Assembly (NCBI GenBank): GCA_020638695.1
Contig: JACKIB010000023.1
Coordinates: 1-64,000, forward strand
Length of the DNA stretch: 64,000 nt
DNA from: Planctomycetota bacterium
GTDB lineage: Bacteria > Planctomycetota > UBA1135 > UBA2386
Direction of reading: 5' to 3'
Part shown: positions 1 through 8,458 of the stretch, in pieces
Numbering within the stretch: the first letter of the stretch is position 1
Layout: the number at the start of each line of letters is the position of its first letter
The notes under the pieces: generated by a model
Database searches by the model: none
What the model saw: the letters and a program-made list of their open reading frames with translations, nothing else
What the model was told of the DNA's origin: nothing
Made by a program: the position numbers and the translations under genes

Positions 1-16
1 TGGCGCAGACTCCTAG
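1..16. repeat. Right end of a family A inverted-repeat element
   Basis: The first 16 bases equal the outer end of the family A element seen complete at 39678-39845, 59279-59446 and 59786-59953, ending in the same CTAG. The rest of the element lies outside the window. Identity is exact over these bases, but the fragment is short. Confidence 0.75.
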
Positions 17-598
17 CGAATCGGACGGGACCGCGGGCATCCAGGGTCACCCGCCCGGCGTGACGATGTGCCCGCCCCCGCCAGCCGGTTCGCGCACCAG
101 CCGACGGCGGAAGCGCAGGTGCCACCGGCGCGACAGCTCGATCAGCGGGCGCCAGGCCCGTGTGCACCAGGCGGTGTCGAATCAGGAACGGCCACAGCCA
201 GCTCGACTTCCTGTAGCGACAACTCACCGCCGAGCAGGGCATCACCGCGCAGAGGCTGTGCGGCCGCGACGCCAGATCGAGCCGTGAGAGACCGTGCGCC
301 GGACTGCGCGCTCGTAGTCCGTGGCGAGTCGCTCGACGGTCATGCTCGCGGGTCGGAAGGCCACGTGGGCCTGGTCGTTCCACCTCCGGTGCAGGATCCG
401 ACTCTGGGCGTCGAGTTCGCGGAACCGCGGTGTCCCGGGGTTTGGCGCGAGGCGAACACCGAACACTCGGGTCGTCTCCGGGCGAGCCGAGCCGGACCCC
501 GGCCCGCCGCGACGCGAGGGTCCCCCGAGTTCGGGCGGAACGCGTTGGCGATCCCGGGAGCTTCTGGTCAGGGACAGCCTCGGGCTAAGCTGTGCTCC
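17..598. other. Stretch without a supported gene
   Basis: No reading frame here has a convincing start, domain or signal peptide. A minus-strand frame through about 242-480 reads somewhat like protein but runs on antisense into the phosphatidyltransferase gene. It may be the tail of a decayed gene. The only recognisable items are the element end at 1-16 and a -10-like hexamer at 586-591. Confidence 0.5.
586..591 (+). promoter_or_regulatory. -10-like hexamer TAAGCT before the phosphatidyltransferase gene
   Basis: TAAGCT ends 7 nt before the ATG at 599, so a transcript would start at or beside the start codon. The same geometry recurs at other genes in the window. No clear -35 element is visible. 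Confidence 0.35.
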
Positions 599-1273
599 AT
601 GTCGTCCGACTCGGGCTACCAACCGACTTCGCGCCGCCCGATCGCCGACGTCTTCCGCCGAACGGCGCACGGTTGCACCGACCTGTGCGTGCGGCTGGGG
701 GTGCACCCGAACACCGTCTCGCTCGGTTCGGTGGTCGCCGCTGCCGGTGCGGGTGTGTGCTTCTGGCTGGGTGGTGCCCATCCGATCCTGCTGATCCCCG
801 CGGCATTGTTCTGCTACCTGCGGCTGTGGATGAACATGCTCGACGGGATGGTTGCGCTGGCTTCGGGCAAGGCGAGTCGCTGGGGTGAGATCCTCAACGA
901 CCTGCCGGATCGCGTCTCGGACGTGCTGATCTTCGTCGGTGTCGCGCACAGCGGATTGTGCCAGCCGTTCGTCGCCTACTGGGTGGCGATCGCAGCGCTG
1001 CTGGTGGCGTACGTCGGCACGTTCGGTCAGGCGGTGGGGGTGCAGCGCGAGTTCAGCGGTGTGATGGCCAAGCCGTGGCGCATGGTGGCGCTGCACATCG
1101 GCGCCTGGGTCCTGCTGGGCGATCTGTGGTGGGGCGATGGGGACGGGCGGATCGGTGGAACGGGTTGGACTTGGATCGACCTCGCGCACCTGGTCGTGCT
1201 GATCGGCTGCGTGCAGACCGTCTGGCTGCGGCTGGTGCGGATCCTCGCGGCGTTGCGCGCGCGGGCCGGGTGA
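599..1273 (+). CDS. CDP-alcohol phosphatidyltransferase family membrane protein
   Basis: Predicted 224-aa integral membrane enzyme that would transfer a phosphatidyl group from CDP-diacylglycerol to an alcohol. The family signature is present in variant form: it begins LDGMVA, continues with a G eight residues after the usual Arg position, then LNDLPDRVSD. The canonical Arg after the first Ala is Leu and one Asp is Asn, as in the YnbA-like branch of the family rather than PgsA or PssA. Hydrophobic helices surround the motif and continue to the C terminus. The ATG at 599 is chosen because the frame upstream looks non-coding and a -10-like hexamer sits just before it. CdsA- and PlsC-type genes follow at 2750 and 3700, so a non-standard phospholipid head-group pathway is likely. 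The alcohol acceptor cannot be read from the sequence. Confidence 0.8.
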   Translation: MSSDSGYQPTSRRPIADVFRRTAHGCTDLCVRLGVHPNTVSLGSVVAAAGAGVCFWLGGAHPILLIPAALFCYLRLWMNMLDGMVALASGKASRWGEILNDLPDRVSDVLIFVGVAHSGLCQPFVAYWVAIAALLVAYVGTFGQAVGVQREFSGVMAKPWRMVALHIGAWVLLGDLWWGDGDGRIGGTGWTWIDLAHLVVLIGCVQTVWLRLVRILAALRARAG

Positions 1274-1417
1274 GGCGTGTGGGGCCGGGTCGGGATCCCG
1301 ACAGCCGGCCCGGAGTTCGGGTCGCAGCGCAGCGGGTTCCCACGCACTCCCGGCTTCGACCGAGTACCATGGCGCGGCACTCGGACTCCGCCCTGATCAC
1401 GCCACTTCGCACGCGCC

Positions 1418-2494
1418 ATGTACACCCCCTCCTCGACACTCGTCGTCGCATTCAGCCTGTTCGCGTTCCCGCTCAGCGGCACCGCCTTGGCGCAGAATCA
1501 CGCGTTCACGCCCGCCGGCACCCGCTACTGGGGTGGCAACTACAACAACACGTGGCCATTCTCCGGTGCCTCGGCGCGCTACCAACAGATCCACGACGCC
1601 GTGGACGTCGCGGCGACCAACGGCCGGCGTCCCTTGGTGATCCGCGGCATCTCGTTCCGTCCCGGTGGCATCAGTCCGATCGTCGCACGGCAGTGGGACG
1701 TGCAGCTCACGCTGGGCCACACCTCGGTCAGCTCGGCCACCATCACCAACAGTTTCACGGCGAACTTCACCACCACACCGACGCTGGTGTTGCCCTACAA
1801 GTCGGTGAGCGTTCCCGCGGCTCCTGCGGGTTCGACGACTGCCGCGAATCCGATCGCGTGGACGATCCCGTTCGCCGCCGTGTTCCCCTACGTGCCGGCC
1901 CTGGGCAACCTGTGCTGGGAATGGCAGAGCAAGAACGCGACCTCGACGACCACGTTCATGGATGCCAGCAAGCTGCCGACCGCTGAAGCGCCGCAGATCG
2001 CGCCGGCCTACGGCACGGGCTGCACCGCATCCGGTCGCAGCCAGCCCGCCGCCGCGACGTTGGCGCCGGTGGCCTCGAACTTCGAAGCCAGCTTGACGAA
2101 CGGTCCGGCCAACGCCGGCGCGATCCTGTGGGTCGGACTGCGGCGTGATGAGACGACCGTTCCGGGATGGTGTGCGCCGTTCTACCTGCTGCCGTCGATC
2201 GCGGTGTCCGGGTCCACGGACTCGACCGGCACCTGGAAGGCGGGCTCGGTGCCGGTCGTGTCGCTGCACGTGACCCCGTATGCGGAGGTCTACCTGCAGT
2301 TCGGTTTCGCCGACTCGACCCTGCCTGGCGGTGTCGGCCTGTCGAACCTCGGGATCATCACCACACGCCCCAATCAGGCGAGCTACGTGACCCGCATGGC
2401 TTCATCCATCACCAGCGGGCAGGGCTACGAGAACGCGACGACCGGGACGGTCTACGCCAACAGTGGGCTGGTGACGATCTTCGAGATCCTGTAG
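1418..2494 (+). CDS. Secreted protein of a planctomycete-type family (paralogue at 40351-41424)
   Basis: Predicted 358-aa exported protein. A hydrophobic signal segment (residues 8-22) ends in an Ala-rich cleavage site just before QNHAF. The mature part is rich in Thr, Ser and aromatic residues. Its core, with FTANFTTTPTLVLP near residue 115, aligns with a similar stretch in the minus-strand gene at 40351-41424, so the two are paralogues. The C-terminal part carries the pattern VGLRRD...PGWC...GLSN, resembling the C-terminal beta-rich module of several other secreted proteins in this window. No catalytic motif is recognised; an extracellular structural or adhesive role is a guess. It sits between the CDP-alcohol transferase and the cytidylyltransferase, both on the same strand. 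Confidence 0.7.
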   Translation: MYTPSSTLVVAFSLFAFPLSGTALAQNHAFTPAGTRYWGGNYNNTWPFSGASARYQQIHDAVDVAATNGRRPLVIRGISFRPGGISPIVARQWDVQLTLGHTSVSSATITNSFTANFTTTPTLVLPYKSVSVPAAPAGSTTAANPIAWTIPFAAVFPYVPALGNLCWEWQSKNATSTTTFMDASKLPTAEAPQIAPAYGTGCTASGRSQPAAATLAPVASNFEASLTNGPANAGAILWVGLRRDETTVPGWCAPFYLLPSIAVSGSTDSTGTWKAGSVPVVSLHVTPYAEVYLQFGFADSTLPGGVGLSNLGIITTRPNQASYVTRMASSITSGQGYENATTGTVYANSGLVTIFEIL

Positions 2495-2553
2495 CTCGGC
2501 GCGGCGCAACCGCGGAAGCGACGGGAAGCTCCCGACTCGGCGGGGTCGGTCCC

Positions 2554-2559
2554 TATGAT
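2554..2559 (+). promoter_or_regulatory. -10-like hexamer TATGAT
   Basis: TATGAT ends 8 nt before an ATG at 2568 that opens a short frame overlapping the cytidylyltransferase start. It is the best promoter candidate for the cdsA-plsC pair. No -35 element is visible. Confidence 0.4.
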
Positions 2560-2567
2560 CCCGCGCG

Positions 2568-2753
2568 ATGCAACCGGAGCAGCCGACCCGAGCCGACTCT
2601 CGTGGGATCCACAGGATCCTGTTGGGGTCCTATCGAAGCCCCTCACCCAGGTGGCCGGCCCTGTGGTCTGTTCCCGACGCCGGCGGCAACTCGTTGGCGG
2701 GCGTACAGGATCCCCGGACCCCGCAGTGCACCCGATTGCCGTGTGAACGATGA
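2568..2753 (+). CDS. Possible 61-aa upstream reading frame overlapping the cdsA-like start
   Basis: A 61-codon frame starts 8 nt after the TATGAT hexamer and ends in a TGA that overlaps the ATG of the next gene (ATGA at 2750-2753). The peptide is Pro/Arg-rich with no recognisable domain. The geometry would allow translational coupling into the cytidylyltransferase gene. Such frames arise easily in GC-rich DNA, so this may be chance. Confidence 0.25.
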   Translation: MQPEQPTRADSRGIHRILLGSYRSPSPRWPALWSVPDAGGNSLAGVQDPRTPQCTRLPCER

Positions 2754-3703
2754 ACTGGCGTGCGGCCCTCGACAGTCCGGTATTCGTCGGCTTCGCACTG
2801 TCGCTCGGCGGACTGCTCGCCGTGGCCGGCCTGGTGTTGCTGGCGCTGCGCGCCGCAGGTCGTGACCCGGGTCACGCCTGGCAGTCGTACCGCGGTTGGC
2901 TGCGCATGGTGCCGCTGTTCCTCGGGGCGGTGTTCCTCGGGCGTGTGGCGTGGATCGTGTTCGTGGCGGGAGTGTCGCTGCTCGGCATGAAGGAGTTCGC
3001 CCGCGGAACGGGGCTGTACCGCGACTGGTGGATGACCGGGGCGGCCTACTTCGGTGTCGTCGCGGTGGCGCTGGTCGCCGCGGTACAGGATCCGATCCTG
3101 GATCGTCCCGGCTGGCTGGGGATGTTCTTGGCGCTGCCTGCCTACGTGGTCGCGTCGATCTTCGTGGTGCCGATCCTGCGCGACAGATGCGCTGGCATGC
3201 TGCAAGCGATGGCACTGGCGTGCATCGGTTTCCTGTACATCGGCTGGATGTTCGGCCACTTGGCGTTTCTCGCCAACAGCCCGCATGCCTACGGCTACCT
3301 GCTGTACCTCGTCGTCGCGGTGGAAGCGAACGACATCGCGGCCTACTTGACGGGCAAGGCTTTCGGCCGCCGCAAGCTGCGCCCGACGATCAGCCCGAAC
3401 AAGACTCTGGGCGGTGCCTTGGGGGCGTGTGCGGTGTCGATGGCGCTGCCGTTCGCCTGTCGCGCCGCGCTGCCGCACTTCACCGCCCCGCAGCTGCTGC
3501 TGACCGGGTTGATCGTCGGAATCGGCGGCCAGCTCGGTGATCTGTCGATCAGTGTGATCAAGCGTGACCTCGGGGTGAAGGACCTCGGTGCGTTGATCCC
3601 TGGGCACGGTGGTGTGCTGGACCGCATCGACAGCCTGATCTTCGTCGCCCCGCTGTTCTTCCATGCGACGCATTGGTTCGTAGGCATCTACCCGGCGGCA
3701 TGA
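2750..3703 (+). CDS. Phosphatidate cytidylyltransferase (CdsA family)
   Basis: Predicted 317-aa multi-pass membrane enzyme making CDP-diacylglycerol from phosphatidate and CTP. The complete CdsA signature lies near the C terminus: SVIKRDLGVKD, then PGHGGVLDRIDSL, with the conserved KR, KD, HGG and DR-D residues. About eight hydrophobic segments precede it, the usual layout. The stop overlaps the start of the acyltransferase gene by ATGA, so the two are co-translated. Together they supply phosphatidate and CDP-diacylglycerol, substrates for the CDP-alcohol transferase at 599-1273. Whether this is the only cdsA of the genome, or a second copy for a special lipid, cannot be told here. Confidence 0.92.
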   Translation: MNWRAALDSPVFVGFALSLGGLLAVAGLVLLALRAAGRDPGHAWQSYRGWLRMVPLFLGAVFLGRVAWIVFVAGVSLLGMKEFARGTGLYRDWWMTGAAYFGVVAVALVAAVQDPILDRPGWLGMFLALPAYVVASIFVVPILRDRCAGMLQAMALACIGFLYIGWMFGHLAFLANSPHAYGYLLYLVVAVEANDIAAYLTGKAFGRRKLRPTISPNKTLGGALGACAVSMALPFACRAALPHFTAPQLLLTGLIVGIGGQLGDLSISVIKRDLGVKDLGALIPGHGGVLDRIDSLIFVAPLFFHATHWFVGIYPAA

Positions 3704-4440
3704 GCGAGCCGGCGAAGGGCAGGTCGAGTAGGTGGTCCTATGCCACCGCGCCCGACCTCGACCGCACACTGGTGCAGCGGTTGGAGTGCTTCCCGCGGCA
3801 GCCGGACATGCTGGTCTACGGATTCCGGTGTGTGGCAGCAGTGTTGCTTCGCGGCTGGTTGAAGGTGTACCACCGCCTGACATTCCGCGGCCTGGAGCAC
3901 CTGCCGCGCGACCCGCAGCAGTCGTTCGTGTTGGTGGCCAACCACCAGAGCCACCTCGACGCACCTGCGCTGTTGGCGGCGTTGCCAATGCGCCGCCTGC
4001 ACCAGGTCTTCCCCGCGGCGGCGCGCGACTATTTCTTCACCGAGCTGCCGCGCATGGTGTTTGCCGCCGTCGTGGTGAATGCACTGCCGTTCTCGCGCGA
4101 CGTCGCCGGAGCCCAGAGTCTGCGGGCATGCCGCGCGCTGTTGCGCCGACCCGGCAACGTGTTGATCCTGTTTCCCGAGGGTACGCGGTCGCGCGATGGC
4201 GCGATGGGCGCGTTCCAGCCCGGTATCGGAATGGTGGTCGCGGGGACCGAGGTGCCGGTGGTGCCGTGTCGGATCGAGGGTGCGCACCGTGCCTGGCCGA
4301 AGGGGGCGTGGTGGCCGCGGCCACGCAAACTGACGGTCTGCTTCGGCGCACCGCTGTCGTTCGCTGCGCGCGGCCGCGGCAAGGAGGCGGCCTTCGCGAT
4401 CAGCGCCGAGCTCGAGGCGGCGGTGCGGGAGTGTCAGTAG
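3700..4440 (+). CDS. 1-acyl-sn-glycerol-3-phosphate acyltransferase (PlsC family)
   Basis: Predicted 246-aa acyltransferase. It carries the catalytic NHQSHLD (HX4D) motif near residue 87 and the FPEGTRSRDG motif near residue 164 that binds the phosphate of the acceptor. Family length is normal. The ATG at 3700 overlaps the cytidylyltransferase stop (ATGA), which fixes the start. Its 3' end overlaps the convergent MFS gene by 7 bp. It probably makes phosphatidate, or another 2-acylated lipid, used by the two lipid genes upstream. The exact acceptor and acyl preference are unknown. Confidence 0.9.
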   Translation: MSEPAKGRSSRWSYATAPDLDRTLVQRLECFPRQPDMLVYGFRCVAAVLLRGWLKVYHRLTFRGLEHLPRDPQQSFVLVANHQSHLDAPALLAALPMRRLHQVFPAAARDYFFTELPRMVFAAVVVNALPFSRDVAGAQSLRACRALLRRPGNVLILFPEGTRSRDGAMGAFQPGIGMVVAGTEVPVVPCRIEGAHRAWPKGAWWPRPRKLTVCFGAPLSFAARGRGKEAAFAISAELEAAVRECQ

Positions 4441-5690
4441 CGGGGTGCGAAGTGCGCGGCGATCCGGAAGCCGACCGCGATGGCGAGCGCGGTCGCCGCG
4501 ACGGGCCACAGCGAACCCGCGCAGTCCACCATCCAGCCGAGCAGTGGCGCGAGTGCCATGGTGGTCACCCGGTGCCCCTGGCTTTCGACCGACAACACCG
4601 TGGCGCCTCGACCGGAGTCGGCCACCGAGTAGACCCAGCTGGTGAGGATCGGCCGCCACAGGTTGTCCAGGACGTGCAGCAGCACGAATGTCGTGACCAC
4701 GATCGACGGTAGTCCGGTCCATGTCGCCGCGAGCATCGCCGCGCACGTGAATGCGAGCCACGACCACAGGCGCAAGGCGGCGGGCCGGTCGCCGCCGCTC
4801 CAGTCGGCGAAGCGATGTGCGCCACGGCTGGCGAAGCCGGCGGCCAGGAACAGGCCGAAGTACACCGGGCCGGTCAGCGCGGCGGTCAGGATCCGCCTCG
4901 CGACCTCCATGTCGCCACTGCCGAGCAGCCACGCGGTCGCGGTCGCGAGCAGTGCGGGTTGCAGGTAGTCCTTGGTGGCGTGGAACAGGCCGTTGAAGCC
5001 CATCGATTCGATCAGTGGCCGGCGCAGCGCTGGGCGGCGCAGCGCCTCGAGCAGGGTCGAACGCACGTGGGCCCACACCGCGCCCGGGCTCCTGGGTGCG
5101 TTTGGTGGTGGATCGACCGCCGCCGGGTAGGTCGCCAGGTTGAGCACGTTCAACGCACAGGGCAGGATCGACCACCAGAACACCGCGGCGTAGTTCGAGG
5201 AGGTGATCACCAGCATCGCCGCGATCAACGCGGACAGGGCCGAGCCGAACTTGCTCCACGACCGTGTGATGCCGTAGACGCGCGTCTTCTCGTCGGTGCG
5301 ACCCTCGATCTCGAGCCAACGGAAGATCATCGCCTTGTGGGTTCCGGTGCGGAACGCCTCCCCCGCGCCGAACAGCGCCATCGCGGCGGCGAATGCGACG
5401 AACGACTCGGCGCGAGCGAAGGTGACGAAGCTGATCACGTAGGCGCCGAATGCCGCGATCATCGCCCGGCGGCGACCGAACAGGTCGGCGGCGGCGCCGG
5501 ACGGGATCTCCAGCAGGTGGGTGGAGAGTTCCCGGATCGCCACCAGCGTGCCGATGGCGGCATACGACATCTCCCGTTCGAGCAGCGCGAGCCACAGGAA
5601 TGGCTCGAAGTAGCGCTGGTTCTTGAGGAACCCGTACGAACAGAACCGGAGCATCATGGCGGGTGAAAGGGCGCGCACGGTGTTCGGCAT
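4434..5690 (-). CDS. Major facilitator superfamily transporter
   Basis: Predicted 418-aa permease with about twelve hydrophobic helices. A loop after the second helix carries the MFS motif-A-like sequence DLFGRRRAM, and GEAFRTGTHKAM follows after helix four, as in MFS proteins sometimes annotated as drug or sugar efflux carriers. The start at 5690 gives a short N-terminal extension; an internal ATG at about 5657 is also possible. It is convergent with, and overlaps, the acyltransferase gene, and is divergent from the gluconokinase gene. Substrate cannot be predicted. Confidence 0.82.
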   Translation of the reverse strand: MPNTVRALSPAMMLRFCSYGFLKNQRYFEPFLWLALLEREMSYAAIGTLVAIRELSTHLLEIPSGAAADLFGRRRAMIAAFGAYVISFVTFARAESFVAFAAAMALFGAGEAFRTGTHKAMIFRWLEIEGRTDEKTRVYGITRSWSKFGSALSALIAAMLVITSSNYAAVFWWSILPCALNVLNLATYPAAVDPPPNAPRSPGAVWAHVRSTLLEALRRPALRRPLIESMGFNGLFHATKDYLQPALLATATAWLLGSGDMEVARRILTAALTGPVYFGLFLAAGFASRGAHRFADWSGGDRPAALRLWSWLAFTCAAMLAATWTGLPSIVVTTFVLLHVLDNLWRPILTSWVYSVADSGRGATVLSVESQGHRVTTMALAPLLGWMVDCAGSLWPVAATALAIAVGFRIAAHFAPRY

Positions 5691-5780
5691 TCAACCGTGG
5701 CGCACCGTGCGGTTCGAGTCGGGTGCGGCGCGAGTCGCGGGATCTCGCAGAACGGCGGCGCGCGAACCAGGGGCGCGACC

Positions 5781-5786
5781 TATCCT
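5781..5786 (+). promoter_or_regulatory. -10-like hexamer TATCCT before the gluconokinase gene
   Basis: TATCCT lies 14 nt before the ATG at 5801, giving a predicted 5' leader of only about 8 nt. No -35 match is visible. It would drive the gluconokinase-LarA pair. Confidence 0.4.
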
Positions 5787-5800
5787 CGGGCCTGCATCGC

Positions 5801-7204
5801 ATGCCTGACCCGATCCTCGCCCTCGACCTCGGCACCAGCAGCACCAAGGGGCTGCTAGTCGGTTCGGCGGGTGAGGTCCTCGCCGCGCACAGCGCGTCGT
5901 ACCCGACGCATACCCCTTGCCCGGGCCACGCCGAGCAGGACCCCGGCGAGGTGATGGCGGCGGTGCGGGAGGTGCTGGCCGCGCTCGGTGGGCCGGACAC
6001 CGATGTGGTGCTGAGCTGTGCGATGCACACGCTGGTTCCCGTGGGTTCGGATGGGGCGCCGCTCGGCAGGGTGTGGACCTGGGCCGACCGCCGAGCCGCG
6101 CCGGAAGCCGCGGAGCTTCGCTCGGGTCCCCGGGCGCCCGGGCTGCACGCGCGCACCGGGACACCGCTGCACGCCAGTTCGCCGCTGTGCAAGTTGCGCC
6201 ACCTGCAGCGTGTCGAACCGGCGCGCTTCGCCGCGGCGGCGCGGTTCGTGTCGCTGAAGGAGTTGGTGGTCGAGGCGCTGACCGGCGAGCGGTGCGTCGA
6301 CCACGCGGTCGCGAGCAGCACGGGTTTGCTCGATGTGCATCGGCGGGAGTGGGATCGGGAAGCTCTCGAGCTCGCGGGGGTGGACGCGGCTCACCTGTCG
6401 CCGTTGGTGCCCACCGACAGGGCGTTGCCCGCCGGCGGAGGCGCGCGCTCGGTGGTGGTTGGCTCGACCGACGGCGCATTGGCCAACATGGGGGTCGGCG
6501 CCGACGATTCGCGCACGGTGTGCATCACGTTGGGCACCAGCGGGGCCGTGCGGGTGGTGTACTCCGAACCCCGAACCGATCCGACCGGCCAACGGTTCTG
6601 CTACGTGGTCGACGCGACGCGCTACGTGGTCGGGGGGGCGCTCAACAACGGTGGGTTGGTGTTGCGCTGGCTCGGCAGATTACTCGGTGGCGCGAGCGAT
6701 GCTGACCTGATCGAGACCGCAGCGGCGGTGCCACCGGGGTCCGACGGGTTGCTGCTCGTGCCGACTCTGACCGGGGAGCGCTTCCCGTCGTACCGCAGCG
6801 ACCTGCGCGGCATCGCCCACGGGTTGACGCTCGAACACGACCGTGGCCACCTGGTGCGCGCGGGGCTCGAGGGTGTGATGCTGGCGGTGGCGCCACTGTT
6901 CGACGCGCTGCGCGCCGAGGCAGCGGTGGAACCGGAGGTGCGCATCGGCGGTGGGCTGGTCGAGTTCCCGTTCTGCCGCCAGATGCTGGCGGATGTTCTC
7001 GGGTGTCCCGTGCACATGCCCGCTTCGCGCGACAGCTCGGCGCTCGGCGCTGCCAGGCTCGGGTTCGCTGCGCTGGGGCGGCCAGCGGATTGGCCGATCG
7101 AGATGGCCCACACCCACGAGCCCGACCCGGGTCGGCATCGCCTGTACCGCGAGCTGCGGCAGCGCCGCGGTCTGCTAGAGGCTGCTCAGGGGGAATGGTG
7201 CTGA
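5801..7204 (+). CDS. FGGY-family carbohydrate kinase, probable gluconokinase
   Basis: Predicted 467-aa cytoplasmic sugar kinase. The N-terminal FGGY phosphate-binding motif is LALDLGTSSTKG (residues 5-16). TWADRRA near residue 96, STGLLDVHRREWD near residue 174 and STDGALANMG near residue 224 are typical of the gluconokinase branch; the last contains the catalytic Asp region. A C-terminal ATPase half with GGGLVEFPFCRQMLADVLG follows. The ATG at 5801 is chosen because homology begins two residues later. The end overlaps the LarA-like gene by 10 bp, implying a joint function on an aldonate such as gluconate. A xylulokinase-like specificity is the main alternative. Confidence 0.85.
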   Translation: MPDPILALDLGTSSTKGLLVGSAGEVLAAHSASYPTHTPCPGHAEQDPGEVMAAVREVLAALGGPDTDVVLSCAMHTLVPVGSDGAPLGRVWTWADRRAAPEAAELRSGPRAPGLHARTGTPLHASSPLCKLRHLQRVEPARFAAAARFVSLKELVVEALTGERCVDHAVASSTGLLDVHRREWDREALELAGVDAAHLSPLVPTDRALPAGGGARSVVVGSTDGALANMGVGADDSRTVCITLGTSGAVRVVYSEPRTDPTGQRFCYVVDATRYVVGGALNNGGLVLRWLGRLLGGASDADLIETAAAVPPGSDGLLLVPTLTGERFPSYRSDLRGIAHGLTLEHDRGHLVRAGLEGVMLAVAPLFDALRAEAAVEPEVRIGGGLVEFPFCRQMLADVLGCPVHMPASRDSSALGAARLGFAALGRPADWPIEMAHTHEPDPGRHRLYRELRQRRGLLEAAQGEWC

Positions 7205-8427
7205 GCGCGGCCGAGGTCGAACGCATCGTCGACGACGGGGTGCAGGCACTCGCGGTCGCGGGAAAGCGCGTGCTCCTGCTGGTGCCCGATGGCACGCGGA
7301 GCTGCCCGCTCGACTCGCTGTTCCGGTTGCTGCACAGCCGGCTCGCCAAGGACGTCGCACAGCTCGACGTGATGTTCGCGCTGGGGACCCATGCGCCGAT
7401 GGATCGTCCCGCGATGTACCGTCGGCTCGGAATCACCGCCGAGCAGCACGCGCAGGAGTTCGCCGGAGTGCAGTTGTTCAACCACGCGTGGGACGACCCG
7501 ACCGCGCTGATGGAAGTCGGGGTGCTGCCGGCAACTCGCCTCGCCGAACTCAGCGAAGGGCGCTTCGCGATGGATGTGCGGGTGACCTGCAACCGGCGGC
7601 TGCGCGACTACGACCTGCTGCTGGTGGTCGGTCCGGTGTTCCCCCACGAGGTGGCCGGGTTCTCCGGGGGCAACAAGTACTTGTTTCCCGGAGTGTCGGG
7701 GCCGGAAGTGCTCCACGTGTTCCACTGGCTCGGCGCGCTGCTCACCAACCGGGAGATCATCGGGGCGAAGTGGACCCCGGTGCGCCGGGTGATCGACGCC
7801 GCGGCGGCGATGGTCGGGGTGGCCCGCGCGGCGTTCTGCATGGTGGTCGACGGCAGTGGGTTGGCGGGGCTCTACCACGGCACGCCGGAGGAGGCGTGGT
7901 CGGCGGCGGCGGATCACTCGGCGCGGGTCCACGTGCGCTACACCGGGCGGCAGTTCCACACCGTGTTGTCGTGTGCGCCGCAGATGTACCCGGACCTGTG
8001 GACCGGGGGGAAGTGCATGTACAAGCTGGAGCCGGTGGTCGCGGACGGGGGCACCTTGATTCTGTTTGCCCCGCACATCACCGAAGTCTCCACCGTGCAC
8101 GGCGCGCTGCTGCGGCAGATCGGCTACCACACCCGCGACTACTTCGTCGCGCAGTGGCCACGCTTCGCTCATCTGCCGTGGGGAGTGCTCGCGCACTCGA
8201 CGCACGTGAAAGGCGCCGGGACCTACGTCGACGGCGTGGAGCGACCACGGGTTGCCCTCGAATTGGCGACCGGGATCCCCCCGCGCGTGTGTGCGGAGAT
8301 CAACCTCGGCTACCGCGACCCGACCACGGTGCGCACCGAGGACTACACGGATCGAGAAGCCGAAGGAGTGCTGTGTGTGCGGCGGGCCGGTGAGATCCTC
8401 TACCGTCCCGCACCGCTCGCGACCTGA
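7195..8427 (+). CDS. LarA-superfamily nickel-pincer racemase/epimerase
   Basis: Predicted 410-aa enzyme of the lactate racemase superfamily, which uses a nickel-pincer nucleotide to invert a carbon bearing a hydroxyl. PDGTRSCPL (residues 31-39) and ALGTHAPM (62-69) are the family's N-terminal motifs. His151, Lys161 (in GFSGGNKYLFPG) and His177 have the same spacing as His174, Lys184 and His200 of Lactiplantibacillus LarA, where Lys184 and His200 hold the cofactor and nickel; His97 may match His108. The gene starts inside the gluconokinase gene (10-bp overlap). The superfamily includes a D-gluconate 2-epimerase, so that is a better guess here than lactate racemase. No cofactor-synthesis genes (larB, larC, larE) lie in the window. 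Confidence 0.85.
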   Translation: MVLSAAEVERIVDDGVQALAVAGKRVLLLVPDGTRSCPLDSLFRLLHSRLAKDVAQLDVMFALGTHAPMDRPAMYRRLGITAEQHAQEFAGVQLFNHAWDDPTALMEVGVLPATRLAELSEGRFAMDVRVTCNRRLRDYDLLLVVGPVFPHEVAGFSGGNKYLFPGVSGPEVLHVFHWLGALLTNREIIGAKWTPVRRVIDAAAAMVGVARAAFCMVVDGSGLAGLYHGTPEEAWSAAADHSARVHVRYTGRQFHTVLSCAPQMYPDLWTGGKCMYKLEPVVADGGTLILFAPHITEVSTVHGALLRQIGYHTRDYFVAQWPRFAHLPWGVLAHSTHVKGAGTYVDGVERPRVALELATGIPPRVCAEINLGYRDPTTVRTEDYTDREAEGVLCVRRAGEILYRPAPLAT

Positions 8428-8458
8428 CGAGCCGGGAGAGGCCCGCGGGTGATGTCGA

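Noticed and set aside
242..1189. Long minus-strand frame at the left end (315 codons)
   Set aside because: Antisense to the phosphatidyltransferase gene for most of its length, no start signal, no family match.
2630..3988. Minus-strand frame across cdsA and plsC (452 codons)
   Set aside because: Opposite two genes with complete catalytic motifs; no protein-like features.
7290..7305. TGGCAC-GCGGA-GCTGC inside the LarA-like gene, resembling a sigma-54 promoter
   Set aside because: The -12 element is GCTGC rather than TTGC, and it lies within a coding region encoding a conserved motif.
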